A DNA stretch of 64,000 nucleotides, from positions 1-64,000 of the forward strand of contig JAIVJZ010000001.1 in NCBI GenBank assembly GCA_020199775.1, in the 5' to 3' direction. The translations under genes were made by a program, and so were the position numbers. Shown here piece by piece: positions 52,468 to 60,390 of the stretch. This stretch comes from Acidobacteriota bacterium (GTDB lineage Bacteria; Acidobacteriota; Blastocatellia; Pyrinomonadales; Pyrinomonadaceae). Positions within the stretch are counted from its first letter, which is position 1; each line of letters opens with the position of its first letter. The notes under the pieces were generated by a model. The model worked only from the letters and a program-made list of their open reading frames with translations. It ran no database searches and was not told where the DNA came from.

Positions 52468-52932
52468 GTTTGCCCTCATCCTTTGCCGTGCGCGAAGCAG
52501 CTTTAAGGTAACAGGATAGGCGGCGAGGGAACAAACGACGGAGAGAGACATGCCGCCGACGGAGAAGGGCACGACGATGTCCCACAGGTGCGTGAACAGT
52601 TGTCGCCAGTAAGAGGCGGTTAAGAGGTGCGGCTCCTGCAACAGTCTCCAGCCTTCTTCGGGCAGGCTCAGGGGGCGTCCCATGACGAGCGCGCCGACGG
52701 CGTAAGAGGCGGCGATGATGGGGACGAGCGTGAGAAACGGGTTGTTGACGAACGTCCCCGTGTAGATCGCGATCTTGTTGAAGCGGAACAGGAAGGCGAC
52801 GAGGGTCGCCATGATGGTGTGGAGTCCGAGGAAGGGCGAGAAGGCGATGAAGATGCCCACGGAAAAAGCGAGCGCCGTCCGCTCCGGCGGGTCGTCAACC
52901 GCGAGCAGACGGCGAAAAGCAGCGCGAAACAT
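52435..52932 (-). CDS. DUF2062-family membrane protein
   Basis: This 165-residue protein has three or four hydrophobic helices and the DUF2062 signature: ALAFSVGIFIAFSPFLGLHT, followed by FLFRFNKIAIYTGTFVNNPF. The function is unknown; relatives are often near glycosyltransferases. The C-terminal tail is encoded by hairpin G2 and has no similarity to the family, so the original end of the gene has probably been replaced. The start lacks a Shine-Dalgarno sequence, with hairpin A5 beginning 8 nt upstream. Confidence 0.9.
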   Translation of the reverse strand: MFRAAFRRLLAVDDPPERTALAFSVGIFIAFSPFLGLHTIMATLVAFLFRFNKIAIYTGTFVNNPFLTLVPIIAASYAVGALVMGRPLSLPEEGWRLLQEPHLLTASYWRQLFTHLWDIVVPFSVGGMSLSVVCSLAAYPVTLKLLRARQRMRANDEVGTRNDER

Positions 52933-52940
52933 AGATAAAA

Positions 52941-53027
52941 AGGTTTCAAGTTTCAGGTTTCAGGTTTCAAGACTGAATGTTCTCCGGTCTTGAACTTGAA
53001 ACCTGAAACCTGAAACTTGAAACTTGC
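52941..53027. repeat. Hairpin repeat A5
   Basis: Left arm: AGGTTTCAAGTTTCAGGTTT, CAGGTTTCAAG. Right arm: AACTTGAAACCTGAAACCTG, AAACTTGAAAC. The loop contains GACTGAATGTTCTCCGGTCTT. It lies between the STAS gene stop and the DUF2062 start. Confidence 0.87.
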
Positions 53028-53036
53028 TTTCACCTG

Positions 53037-53384
53037 CTATTTGAAACTGTTGAGCGCGCTCGACTCGTCATCGTAGGTGTCGAAGACGGTGAGCAGCTTG
53101 GTGATGGCGAGCAGGTCTTGAATCTTCTGCGTCAGGTTGAGCAGCTTGAGTTGGCCGCCCTCGCGGCCGATGGCCGTGAAGCTGGCGACGAATTCGCCGA
53201 TGCCGCTCGAATCCACGTAGCTGACCTGCGAGAGGTTCAAGAGAATCTTCTTCTTGCCTTCCTCGATCAACTTTCGGATCGCGCTGCGCAGCGCGACCGA
53301 GCCTTCGCCGATGGTGATCTTGCCGCTCATGTCGAGGACGGTTACATCTCCGGCCTGACGCTCATTGATGTTTAGTTCAGCCAT
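53037..53384 (-). CDS. STAS-domain anti-sigma factor antagonist (RsbV/SpoIIAA-like)
   Basis: This 115-residue STAS protein carries the phosphorylatable serine in YVDSSGIGEFV (S59 or S60), and LDMSGKITIGEGSV at the N terminus. Unphosphorylated antagonists of this class bind and release anti-sigma kinases. The neighbouring HATPase gene is the expected partner. No PP2C-type phosphatase (RsbU) is in the window. It is downstream of the HATPase gene on the same strand, with an unrelated spacer of about 130 nt. Confidence 0.93.
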   Translation of the reverse strand: MAELNINERQAGDVTVLDMSGKITIGEGSVALRSAIRKLIEEGKKKILLNLSQVSYVDSSGIGEFVASFTAIGREGGQLKLLNLTQKIQDLLAITKLLTVFDTYDDESSALNSFK

Positions 53385-53513
53385 TGCAGGAAATCTCCTT
53401 AAAAGATAGTCCGTTGATCTTCATCTGTTGTCAATTGTTCAAATTCGTCTTCGGCGGCGCGCGCGCGATAACCGCAAACGACGGGCGAGTGTCGCGGACG
53501 ACGTAGAAGCGCG

Positions 53514-53927
53514 CTATCGCTTCTTCGTCATGCGCACGACCGTGCCGCCTTCTGGGTGGGGCAACCATTCGACCGTGTCCATGAAGTTGCGCATGAACAG
53601 GATGCCGCGCCCCGACGCTTTCAGCAAATTCTGCTCGGCGGTCGGGTCGTCCACGCTCGCCGGGTCGAAACCCGCCCCCCGGTCGCGCACCGTCACGATG
53701 AGTTCGCCGCCCGCGTCCGTGAACGCGATCTCGACCGGCTTCGACTCGTCCTGTTTGTTGCCGTGCAGGACGGCGTTCGTCACCGCCTCGCGCACGGCCA
53801 TGTCGAGTCCGAAGGCCGCGTCTTCGCTCAGTTGCAAACGCCCGGCCACCTCGTCCGCTTTGGCGGCCGCCTCGGCGATGGCCTCGATACGGCTCGGCAA
53901 TATCAGTTCAGTCGTCTCTTCAGTCAC
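53514..53927 (-). CDS. RsbW-like HATPase anti-sigma regulatory kinase
   Basis: This 137-residue protein has the GHKL ATP-binding fold: the N box LDMAVREAVTNAVLHGNK, the G1 box VTVRDRGAGFDP, and the G2 segment SGRGILFMRNFMD. These are the hallmarks of RsbW/SpoIIAB-type kinases. I chose the GTG at 53925-53927, which gives the usual family length; an ATG at 53999 would add 24 basic residues. It probably phosphorylates the STAS protein and binds a sigma factor or another target. Hairpin B3 lies upstream. Confidence 0.9.
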   Translation of the reverse strand: MTEETTELILPSRIEAIAEAAAKADEVAGRLQLSEDAAFGLDMAVREAVTNAVLHGNKQDESKPVEIAFTDAGGELIVTVRDRGAGFDPASVDDPTAEQNLLKASGRGILFMRNFMDTVEWLPHPEGGTVVRMTKKR

Positions 53928-54063
53928 AGTTGCAGACCGAGACCTCTCTTCAAAGAGAACCCTCCGGCAGACGGCCTTACGCTGCCGCGTATCAAACATG
54001 TGAAAGCATACCGGAAGCCTGCACAATTTAAGACGCGCGCCGCGCATGTGTCAAGAAAGGCCA

Positions 54064-54178
54064 CGGGGAAAGGGGAAGGGGGAAAGGGTAAAGGTGAAAG
54101 CGGGAGGGCGAATCGTTGAGTTATGGGTTCGAGTATCTTCTTTACCTTTCCCCCTTCCCCTTTCCCCCTTCGCCCTCC
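54064..54178. repeat. Hairpin repeat B3
   Basis: Left arm (54064-54099): CGGGGAAAGGGGAAGGGGGA, AAGGGTAAAGGTGAAAG. Right arm (54141-54178): TTTACCTTTCCCCCTTCCCC, TTTCCCCCTTCGCCCTCC. The loop contains GGGCGAATCGTTGAG. It lies between the divergent RsbW-like and aroA genes, 20 nt ahead of the aroA start. Confidence 0.83.
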
Positions 54179-54196
54179 TTCTTTTAAGATGGCCGC

Positions 54197-55534
54197 ATGA
54201 GGATTCAACCGGCGCACAGGCTGCGTGGGCGCGTGCGCGTGCCCGGCGACAAATCGATCTCGCACCGCGCCGCCATCATCGCCGCGCTGGCACGCGCGGG
54301 CGGCCGTTCGCGTCTCACCAATTATTCGACGAGCGCGGACTGCGCCGCGACGCTTCGTTGCCTCGCCGCGCTCGGTGTGCCGGTCGAGCGCGAGGGCGAC
54401 ACGGTCGAAATCGAGGGCGCGGGGATGAACTGGTCGCACGCGCCCGGCGAACCGCTCGACTGCGGCAACAGCGGCACGACCATGCGCCTTCTCGCCGGAC
54501 TGCTCGCGGGACAGCCCTTCGCTTCCACGCTCACGGGCGACGCTTCGCTGCGCTCGCGCCCGATGAAGCGCATCATCGAACCGCTGGAGTTGATGGGCGC
54601 GCGTGTCTCGTCCGCAGAGGGGCGCGCGCCGCTCAGGGTCGAAGGTCGCGCGCCGCTTGCGCCCATCAGTTACGCTTTGCCCGTCGCCAGCGCGCAGGTC
54701 AAGTCGTGCGTCCTGCTCGCCGGTTTGAACGCGCGCGGGCGCACCGAAGTCGTCGAAGCGCGCGGCGCGACGCGCGACCACACGGAACGCCTGCTCTCTC
54801 TGTTCGGCGCGGACGTGCGGACGGAATTGAAAGATTACGAAGGACGCCTCGCACCCGTAGTCTCTCTCGAAACTCCCGTGAGCCTGCGCCCGCCGCGGGA
54901 GGTGTGCAACATCGCGGGCGACATCTCGTCGGCGGCCTTCTTTCTGGCGGCTGCCGCGCTGCTCCCCGGGTCGGACTTGACGCTCGCGGGCGTCGGCCTC
55001 AACCGCACGCGCACGGGGATTCTCGACGCGTTGCAAAGTCTCGGCGCGGACGTGGTCGTCGCGGACAGGCGCGCGGAGTCGGGGGAAGAGACGGGCGAAC
55101 TGCGCGTGCGCGGCCACGACGCGGGGCTCAGTCCGGCGGCGACGAATGCGAACGTCATCGGCGGCGAGTTGATCGCGAATTTGATAGACGAGTTGCCGAT
55201 CCTCTGCGTGCTCGGCACGCAGGTCGAGGGCGGTCTGGAGATTCGCGGCGCCGCGGAGTTGCGCGTCAAAGAGACGGATCGCATCGACGCGATGGTCAGG
55301 AATTTGCGCGCGCTCGGCGCGGAGGTCGAGGAATACGCGGACGGCCTCTCTGTCGGCGGGCGCGCGCGCCTGCGCGGCGCGCGGCTCGAATCCTACGGCG
55401 ATCATCGCATCGCGATGGCCTGCGCCGTCGCCGCGCTCATCAGCGAAGGCGAGTCGGAGTTGACGGGGGCGGAAGCGGTCGCCGTCTCGTTCCCCGAATT
55501 TTTCACGATGCTCGAATCGGTAACTGAGAGATGA
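54197..55534 (+). CDS. aroA: 3-phosphoshikimate 1-carboxyvinyltransferase (EPSP synthase)
   Basis: This 445-residue enzyme joins phosphoenolpyruvate to shikimate 3-phosphate on the way to chorismate. Diagnostic segments are VPGDKSISHRAAIIAALA near the N terminus, LDCGNSGTTMRLLAGLLA, SRPMKRIIEPLELMGA, and GDISSAAFFLAAAALLPG. The C-terminal part has LRVKETDRIDAMVRNLRALG and SYGDHRIAMACAVAAL. The reading frame overlaps aroK by 4 nt (ATGA), so the two are translationally coupled. No other aromatic-pathway gene is nearby. Confidence 0.96.
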   Translation: MRIQPAHRLRGRVRVPGDKSISHRAAIIAALARAGGRSRLTNYSTSADCAATLRCLAALGVPVEREGDTVEIEGAGMNWSHAPGEPLDCGNSGTTMRLLAGLLAGQPFASTLTGDASLRSRPMKRIIEPLELMGARVSSAEGRAPLRVEGRAPLAPISYALPVASAQVKSCVLLAGLNARGRTEVVEARGATRDHTERLLSLFGADVRTELKDYEGRLAPVVSLETPVSLRPPREVCNIAGDISSAAFFLAAAALLPGSDLTLAGVGLNRTRTGILDALQSLGADVVVADRRAESGEETGELRVRGHDAGLSPAATNANVIGGELIANLIDELPILCVLGTQVEGGLEIRGAAELRVKETDRIDAMVRNLRALGAEVEEYADGLSVGGRARLRGARLESYGDHRIAMACAVAALISEGESELTGAEAVAVSFPEFFTMLESVTER

Positions 55535-56100
55535 ACGCGCCTGAGCGTCGCATCGTCCTCACGGGTTTCATGTGCGCGGGCAAGAGCACGGTCGCGCGCG
55601 CCCTCGCCGCGCGTCTCGGTTGCGCGATGATCGACACGGACGCCGCGCTCGTCGAACGCGCGCGCCGGAGCATTGAAGCGATCATCGAAGACGACGGCGA
55701 GGCGCGCTTTCGTCAAATAGAACGCGACACGCTCCGCGACATCTTAGAGCGCGACGGCGCGCGCGTCGTCGCGCTCGGCGGTGGGACGTGGACGATTGCG
55801 GAGAATCGCGCGCTCGTCGCCGCGCACGATGGCCTGTCCGTCTGGCTCGACGCGCCGTTCGAGTTATGCTGGCGGCGCATCGCGGAGTCAGCCGACGCGC
55901 GCCCGCTGGCGCGCGACCGCGACCGTGCGCGGGAACTCTACGAGGCGCGACGCGCGGCTTACGAACTCGCGTCATTGCGCGTCGGCATCACGGAAACGCG
56001 CAGCGCGGAAGACACGGCCGCCGAGATCGCGTCTATAATCGGGCGGCAGAATTTTTTAGATGAACACGAGGGACGAGGGGAAGAGACAGCTGATGGCTAA
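55531..56100 (+). CDS. aroK: Shikimate kinase
   Basis: This 189-residue kinase phosphorylates shikimate at the 3-hydroxyl, the step before aroA. The P loop is LTGFMCAGKSTVARALA, the shikimate-binding segment is MIDTDAALVERA, and the Asp-Arg pair is in GEARFRQIERDTLRDI. ALGGGTWT is the conserved glycine-rich loop, and RPLARDRD is the lid-arginine region. The ATG overlaps aroA by 4 nt. The stop overlaps the rtcB start region by 8 nt. Confidence 0.94.
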   Translation: MNAPERRIVLTGFMCAGKSTVARALAARLGCAMIDTDAALVERARRSIEAIIEDDGEARFRQIERDTLRDILERDGARVVALGGGTWTIAENRALVAAHDGLSVWLDAPFELCWRRIAESADARPLARDRDRARELYEARRAAYELASLRVGITETRSAEDTAAEIASIIGRQNFLDEHEGRGEETADG

Positions 56101-58087
56101 ACAGGACGCGGACGCGAAAGCATTGAAGGTCGCACGCACATTGAAGAACGCCGAAAACTGGAAGCACCTCGCGCGCTGGCACGGCGAGGGTTACTACGAA
56201 CTGCACACCGAGGACACGGGCACGACGCCGGTGCGCCTCTTTTTAACCAAACAATTGCTCGACGACGCCGAAGACATTCTCTATCGCCAGATCGTCAACG
56301 CCACACGCTTCCCCGGCGTGCGCATGGTCGTCATCACGCCCGACACGCACTACGGCTACGGAGTGCCCGTCGGCTGCGTGCTCATCACCGACGCCGACGC
56401 GGGCGCGGTCGCCATGGGGCCGGTCGGCTACGATATTGGTTGCTTTACGTCTGACACACTCATTCCTCTGGCCGATGGTCGCGCCTACCCGATTGGCGAA
56501 CTGGCCGGGCGCGGCGAGGAAATTTTCGTGTACGCAATCTCTCAAGAACAGAAGATCGTCGTCGCCAAAGCAACAGCTAAGAAGACCCGGACAAACGCGC
56601 CGCTGGTGAAAGTGACGATCGACAACGGCCGGGAAATTTTCTGCACGCCCGACCACGAATTTATGCTGCGCGACGGGACTTACCGGCAGGCGCAAGAGCT
56701 AACTCCGCGCACTTCGCTGATGCCATTCGACGTAAAGGTTGAACGAGAGGACTACGTTGCTTTGGGTCATCCTGCTGCTTGGAACTCGCAAAGCGCGTTC
56801 AGTTATAACCACAAAGTCGTCTCGGTCGAACGCCTGAAGCAAACGGCGGATGTGTTCTGCCTGTCCGTTCCTGATTACGGCAACTTCGCGCTCGACGCGG
56901 GCGTGTTCGTGCATAACTGCGGGATGATGTCGGCGCGTTCGGAAGTCGAGGCCGGGCAAGCGACGCCGGAGAAGCGTCTGGAGTTTAACCGCGCGGTGAT
57001 GGAGCGCGTGAACATGGGCGCGGGCGGCAAGAGCGTGCGCTTGGGCGAGTTGGGGAAAGGTGAGTTTAATAATCTGGTGCGCGGCGGCGCGGAGTATTAT
57101 GTCGAGCGGTACGGGGCGACGTTTGATCGCAGCCGCGCGGAGCGGCATCGCATCCCGGTGGACGACGATTGGCAGATTCCGTGGGGCGGGAAGGGCAGGC
57201 CGGAGCGCGGGCTGAACCAGTTGGGCAGTCTCGGCGGCGGCAACCATTTCATCGAACTGCAACGCTCCGAGCAGACGGGCACGATCTTCGTGCAGGTGCA
57301 CACGGGCAGCCGCGGCTTCGGGCATGGCCTCGCGACCAACTATTTCGAGTTGGCGCGCGAGGAGCGACCCGACCAGATGACGGACATCGACCTCGGCTAC
57401 TTCATGCCCGACTCGCGCCATTACCGCGACTACCTGAACGCCGTCGCGGCGGGCGGCAACTACGCGATCTTGAATCGCCTGATCATCTTCGAGCAGGTGG
57501 CCGACGCCTTCCGCGAAGTGTTCGGACGAGAGCTTGAGTTGATCTACGAGATCAGCCACAACCTCGTGCAGCGAGAGTGGCATCCTGAGTTCGGCGAGGT
57601 GTGGGTGCATCGCAAGGGCGCGACGCGCGCGTTCCCCGCCGGGCACCCCGCGCTGAAAGGGACACACTGGGAAGAGACGGGGCATCCAGTCCTCATCCCC
57701 GGCTCGAACAAGGATTGGAGTTACATCCTGCAACCGCTGGCGGGTGCGGTGAACAGCGGCTACTCGGTCAACCACGGCGCGGGGCGGCGTCTGTCGCGCG
57801 GCGAGGCGACGCGCACCTTGTCGCAACGCGCGATTGACGACGAATACAAGGCGGCGGGGATTTTAGTCAACATCAACGGGCGCGTGCCTTTGGACGAGGC
57901 CGCGCCCGCCTACAAGTCTTCGCAGGCAGTGATCGAGGCGGTGGTCGGCGCGGGGCTGGCGCGCGTCGAGCATCAACTCTGGCCGCTCGCCTCGCTCAAA
58001 GGCGCGGACGAGCGCAAGGGCAAGCGACGTGGTAAGGGGGGCAAGGGCGACGCGAAGAAGGGACGGAAGACGAAGGAACATTATTGA
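56093..58087 (+). CDS. rtcB: RNA-splicing ligase RtcB interrupted by a mini-intein
   Basis: The precursor has 664 residues. Residues 117-275 are an intein, leaving a 505-residue mature enzyme close to the RtcB norm. RtcB joins RNA 2',3'-cyclic phosphate and 5'-hydroxyl ends using GTP and Mn2+. Host motifs are TPDTHYGYGVPVGCVL, GPVGYDIG, then (after the intein) CGMMSARSE, GSLGGGNHFIEL, HTGSRGFGHGLA, PVLIPGSNKDWSYIL and the guanylylated histidine in NHGAGRRLSRGEA. The intein splits GYDIG from CGMM at the metal-binding cysteine. I chose ATG 56093, after GAGGGGAAGAG, over 56060. A basic tail (RKGKRRGKGGKGDAKKGRK) ends the protein. It overlaps aroK; no archease or rtcA lies nearby. Confidence 0.95.
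   Translation: MAKQDADAKALKVARTLKNAENWKHLARWHGEGYYELHTEDTGTTPVRLFLTKQLLDDAEDILYRQIVNATRFPGVRMVVITPDTHYGYGVPVGCVLITDADAGAVAMGPVGYDIGCFTSDTLIPLADGRAYPIGELAGRGEEIFVYAISQEQKIVVAKATAKKTRTNAPLVKVTIDNGREIFCTPDHEFMLRDGTYRQAQELTPRTSLMPFDVKVEREDYVALGHPAAWNSQSAFSYNHKVVSVERLKQTADVFCLSVPDYGNFALDAGVFVHNCGMMSARSEVEAGQATPEKRLEFNRAVMERVNMGAGGKSVRLGELGKGEFNNLVRGGAEYYVERYGATFDRSRAERHRIPVDDDWQIPWGGKGRPERGLNQLGSLGGGNHFIELQRSEQTGTIFVQVHTGSRGFGHGLATNYFELAREERPDQMTDIDLGYFMPDSRHYRDYLNAVAAGGNYAILNRLIIFEQVADAFREVFGRELELIYEISHNLVQREWHPEFGEVWVHRKGATRAFPAGHPALKGTHWEETGHPVLIPGSNKDWSYILQPLAGAVNSGYSVNHGAGRRLSRGEATRTLSQRAIDDEYKAAGILVNINGRVPLDEAAPAYKSSQAVIEAVVGAGLARVEHQLWPLASLKGADERKGKRRGKGGKGDAKKGRKTKEHY
56441..56917 (+). other. 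Mini-intein (159 residues) inside rtcB
   Basis: The intein runs from Cys1 (CFTSDTLIPLADG, block A) to HN (VFVHN, block G), followed by the extein Cys. Block B is REIFCTPDHEFMLRDG, with the TPDH histidine. Block F is VFCLSVPDYGNFALDAG. These are the HINT splicing elements. There is no LAGLIDADG or HNH homing endonuclease domain. Insertion is before the RtcB cysteine that coordinates manganese, so unspliced protein should be inactive. Codon use looks more AT-rich than in the flanking exteins. Confidence 0.95.
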
Positions 58088-58126
58088 TTCGTGAGTTCGA
58101 TATAAGCGAGAGCGGAGTTATAAATT

Positions 58127-58204
58127 AAGCCCCGTCAGGGGCGGAAGAGTTATCGCCCACGGCGTGAACCGTGGGCGATAACTCTTCCGCCCCTGACGGG
58201 GTTT
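58127..58204. repeat. Hairpin repeat H (36-bp perfect-type stem)
   Basis: Left arm from 58127 (AAGCCCCGTCAGGGGCGGAA onward to 58162) pairs with 58169-58204, one G-U pair, with loop CGTGAA. The arm itself includes CCCCGTCAGGGG. It lies between convergent rtcB and topoisomerase genes, and the topoisomerase stop begins at its last bases. Confidence 0.9.
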
Positions 58205-59276
58205 ACGCACCCAGCAGTTTCAAGAGGGCGCGCTCTTCCGGCAGGTATTCCGGTTGCTGGCGTCCGATGCGGCGTTCGCGGCGGGGGCGAAATTCGTCGA
58301 GCGTGACGCCGCGGCAGTAGCTTTCGAGCACGGCCGGGTGGATGTAGCTGGAACGGCAGACGGCCGGAGTGTTGCCGAGGTGTTCGGCTACGGCGCGGAC
58401 GGCGTGCAGGATGTTGCGCTTCGCCTGTTTGTCGTTTTCGGGCTTGCCGAGTTCGGCGAGTTCGACGGCGCACAGGAGCGTGCCGCCCCACGTGCGAAAA
58501 TCTTTGGCGGAGTATTCGGGCGCGGTCGCCGCCTTGATGTACTCGTTCACGTCGCGCGGCTTGATGCAGACGGGGCGTTTGTTCTCGGCGTCCCAGTATT
58601 GGAAGAGACGCTTGCCGCGCAGGGATTGGATGTCGCGCATGAGCGTCGCCAACTCTTCGTCGACGAGGATGCGCCGGTGTTTGATGTGGTGCTTGCCGAC
58701 GAAGGAGAAGACGAGGCGGCCGCCGCGCTTGATCTCCAGATGGCGGTTGCGCAGCGTCGTGATGCCGTAGGTGCGGTAACGCATGACGCTCTCTTCGGAG
58801 CCGACGCGGAAGTAGAGGTCGTTGATCAGACGGACGACGACGGCGAGCACGCGTGCGCGCGGCAGTCCTTCGAGCGCGATGTCTTGGTTGGTGCGGCGGC
58901 GTAAGTGTTTGAGTTGTTCGCCGAAGCGTTCGATCTTCGCGAACTTGCGCCGCGCCTGCCGGGCGGCGAAGGCCGGATGGTAGATGCGCTGCACGCGCCC
59001 CGAAGCGTCGAGGCCGATGGCTTGCAACTGGCCGCGCGCCGCCGGGCAGATGCGCACCTCCGTCCACGCCGGGGGAATTACGAGCGACTTGATGCGTTCG
59101 AGCGCGGCCTCGTCCGTGAGCGGTTTGCCCGCGCAGTCTTCGTAGCGAAAGCCGCTGCGCTTCGCGCCGCGCCGCCGCCACCAGCGACAGCGCGCGCCGC
59201 GCGTCACACTCTCGACCGCGCTCCTGGCCGTTTTGTTGTCAATCAGAACTTGTGCGCTCGACATCACGGAAGCCAC
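58203..59276 (-). CDS. DNA topoisomerase IB
   Basis: This 357-residue enzyme relaxes supercoils via a 3'-phosphotyrosine. The catalytic tyrosine is Y311 in CRSSYIHPAVLESY; the arginine in SAKDFRTWGGTLL (R261) and the lysine-bearing GKHHIKHRRILVDEEL belong to the active site. The N-terminal part contains IPPAWTEVRICPAARGQLQA, typical of bacterial and poxviral type IB enzymes. The stop codon touches hairpin H. The start at 59276 has a second ATG 12 nt later; either could be used. Confidence 0.93.
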   Translation of the reverse strand: MASVMSSAQVLIDNKTARSAVESVTRGARCRWWRRRGAKRSGFRYEDCAGKPLTDEAALERIKSLVIPPAWTEVRICPAARGQLQAIGLDASGRVQRIYHPAFAARQARRKFAKIERFGEQLKHLRRRTNQDIALEGLPRARVLAVVVRLINDLYFRVGSEESVMRYRTYGITTLRNRHLEIKRGGRLVFSFVGKHHIKHRRILVDEELATLMRDIQSLRGKRLFQYWDAENKRPVCIKPRDVNEYIKAATAPEYSAKDFRTWGGTLLCAVELAELGKPENDKQAKRNILHAVRAVAEHLGNTPAVCRSSYIHPAVLESYCRGVTLDEFRPRRERRIGRQQPEYLPEERALLKLLGA

Positions 59277-59356
59277 CCCCTCGTCCCACGGAAGTTCGAG
59301 CCGACATGTTGCGGGCGAGCGGTCACGAAAATATAACGGCGGGCGAAATACGGAAA

Positions 59357-59449
59357 GGTTTCAAGTTTCAGGTTTCAGGTTTCAAGTCTGAACGTGCTTC
59401 GTTCTTTAACCTGAAACCTGAAACCTTTAGATTTGAAACTTGAAACCTG
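59357..59449. repeat. Hairpin repeat A6
   Basis: Left arm: AGGTTTCAAGTTTCAGGTTT, CAGGTTTCAAG. Right arm: AACCTGAAACCTGAAACC, then TTGAAACTTGAAACC. The loop contains GTCTGAACGTGCTTCGTTCTT. It lies between the topoisomerase start and the zinc-ribbon protein stop. Confidence 0.85.
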
Positions 59450-59455
59450 CGAATT

Positions 59456-60220
59456 CTAATTCGCCGTCTGCGCCGACGACTGTTTCGGGTGCTCGGCGGG
59501 GACGTAGTAGAGGATGCGGTTGCAGTTGTCGCAGGTGATGATCTCTTCGCCGAGGCGGACTTGCGACATGACGTGCGGGCGCAGCGACATGAAACAGGCG
59601 GAGCACGAACTGTTGCGCGCTTCGGCCACCGCCACCCCGCCCCGGATGCGCGTGCTGATGCGGTTATACATCGCCGCCAAAGGCTTCGGCAGTTCCGTCG
59701 CCAGCCGTTCGCGTTCGGCGCGCAGCGCGTTGAGTTGGTCGGCCTGCGTGCGCGTCTGTTCCTCAAACGCCTTGAGCTTGGCCTCCAACTCGGCGCGCAG
59801 TTGCGTGATCTGCGACTCGTGCTCGGCGATCTCTTTGTCCGCGCCCTCGAAGGCTTCCATCTGTTCGAGCACTTTCGTTTCGAGTTCGGAGATGTGTTTG
59901 CGCGCCGCGTCGGCCTCGCGTATAGCGGCGGCATACTCTTTCTCGTTCGTGGAAGACATCAGAGCGCGCTCGGCGTGCTGCGCTTTGGTGCGCGTCTCGG
60001 CGATCTCGGTTTCGAGTCGCGTGCGCTCTTGCCGCGCGCCGTCGCGGCGGTTTTCGATGGCGCGAAATTCAAAAGCGCGCTGCTCGAATTCTTTTTCGAT
60101 TTCAGCGCGCCTCTGTGGGATGGCGTTCAACTCGGCCTCAAGCCTTCTGATATTTGTGTCTGTATGCTGCAAAGCAATTAACTGTGCTAACTCCGCTTTC
60201 ACTTCGGGTATTCCCTCCAA
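59456..60220 (-). CDS. Coiled-coil protein with a C4 zinc ribbon (PF02591/CT398 type)
   Basis: This 254-residue protein is a long antiparallel coiled coil (about residues 10-190) ending in a C4 zinc ribbon: SSCSACFMSLRP and ITCDNCNRILYY. The family is associated with flagellar, nucleic-acid or secretion roles in different bacteria (CT398/FlaD-like). Length and layout match. The protein should be cytoplasmic. It is followed on the same strand by nothing related; hairpin C2 lies upstream of its start. Confidence 0.9.
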   Translation of the reverse strand: MEGIPEVKAELAQLIALQHTDTNIRRLEAELNAIPQRRAEIEKEFEQRAFEFRAIENRRDGARQERTRLETEIAETRTKAQHAERALMSSTNEKEYAAAIREADAARKHISELETKVLEQMEAFEGADKEIAEHESQITQLRAELEAKLKAFEEQTRTQADQLNALRAERERLATELPKPLAAMYNRISTRIRGGVAVAEARNSSCSACFMSLRPHVMSQVRLGEEIITCDNCNRILYYVPAEHPKQSSAQTAN

Positions 60221-60328
60221 ATATCTGCAACGTAACGTTCTATTTTATGCTTCGCCTGAACACGAATCATCGCACAACCTTAAGGATAGTGACAAGCGAC
60301 GAGAGAAGAACGCGAATCGTAAGAGGAA

Positions 60329-60386
60329 CGTGAACCGTGAATCGTGAATAGAAAGAACTGAGTTTTCTCTATTCATGATTCACGGT
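60329..60386. repeat. Hairpin repeat C2
   Basis: Left arm (60329-60352): CGTGAACCGTGAATCGTGAA, TAGA. Right arm (60368-60386): TCTATTCATGATTCACGG. It is shorter and more degraded than C1. The loop reads AAGAACTGAGTTTTC, which matches the C1 loop read on the other strand. Confidence 0.82.
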
Positions 60387-60390
60387 TTTT

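Noticed and set aside
56060..56092. Earlier rtcB start at 56060
   Set aside because: The ATG at 56093 has the better ribosome site; the earlier one lies inside aroK without a site.
59368..59460. Short reading frames encoding FQVSSFKFQVSG-like peptides in hairpins A and others
   Set aside because: They are translations of the tandem words, lack ribosome sites and occur in many frames; they are shadows of the repeats.
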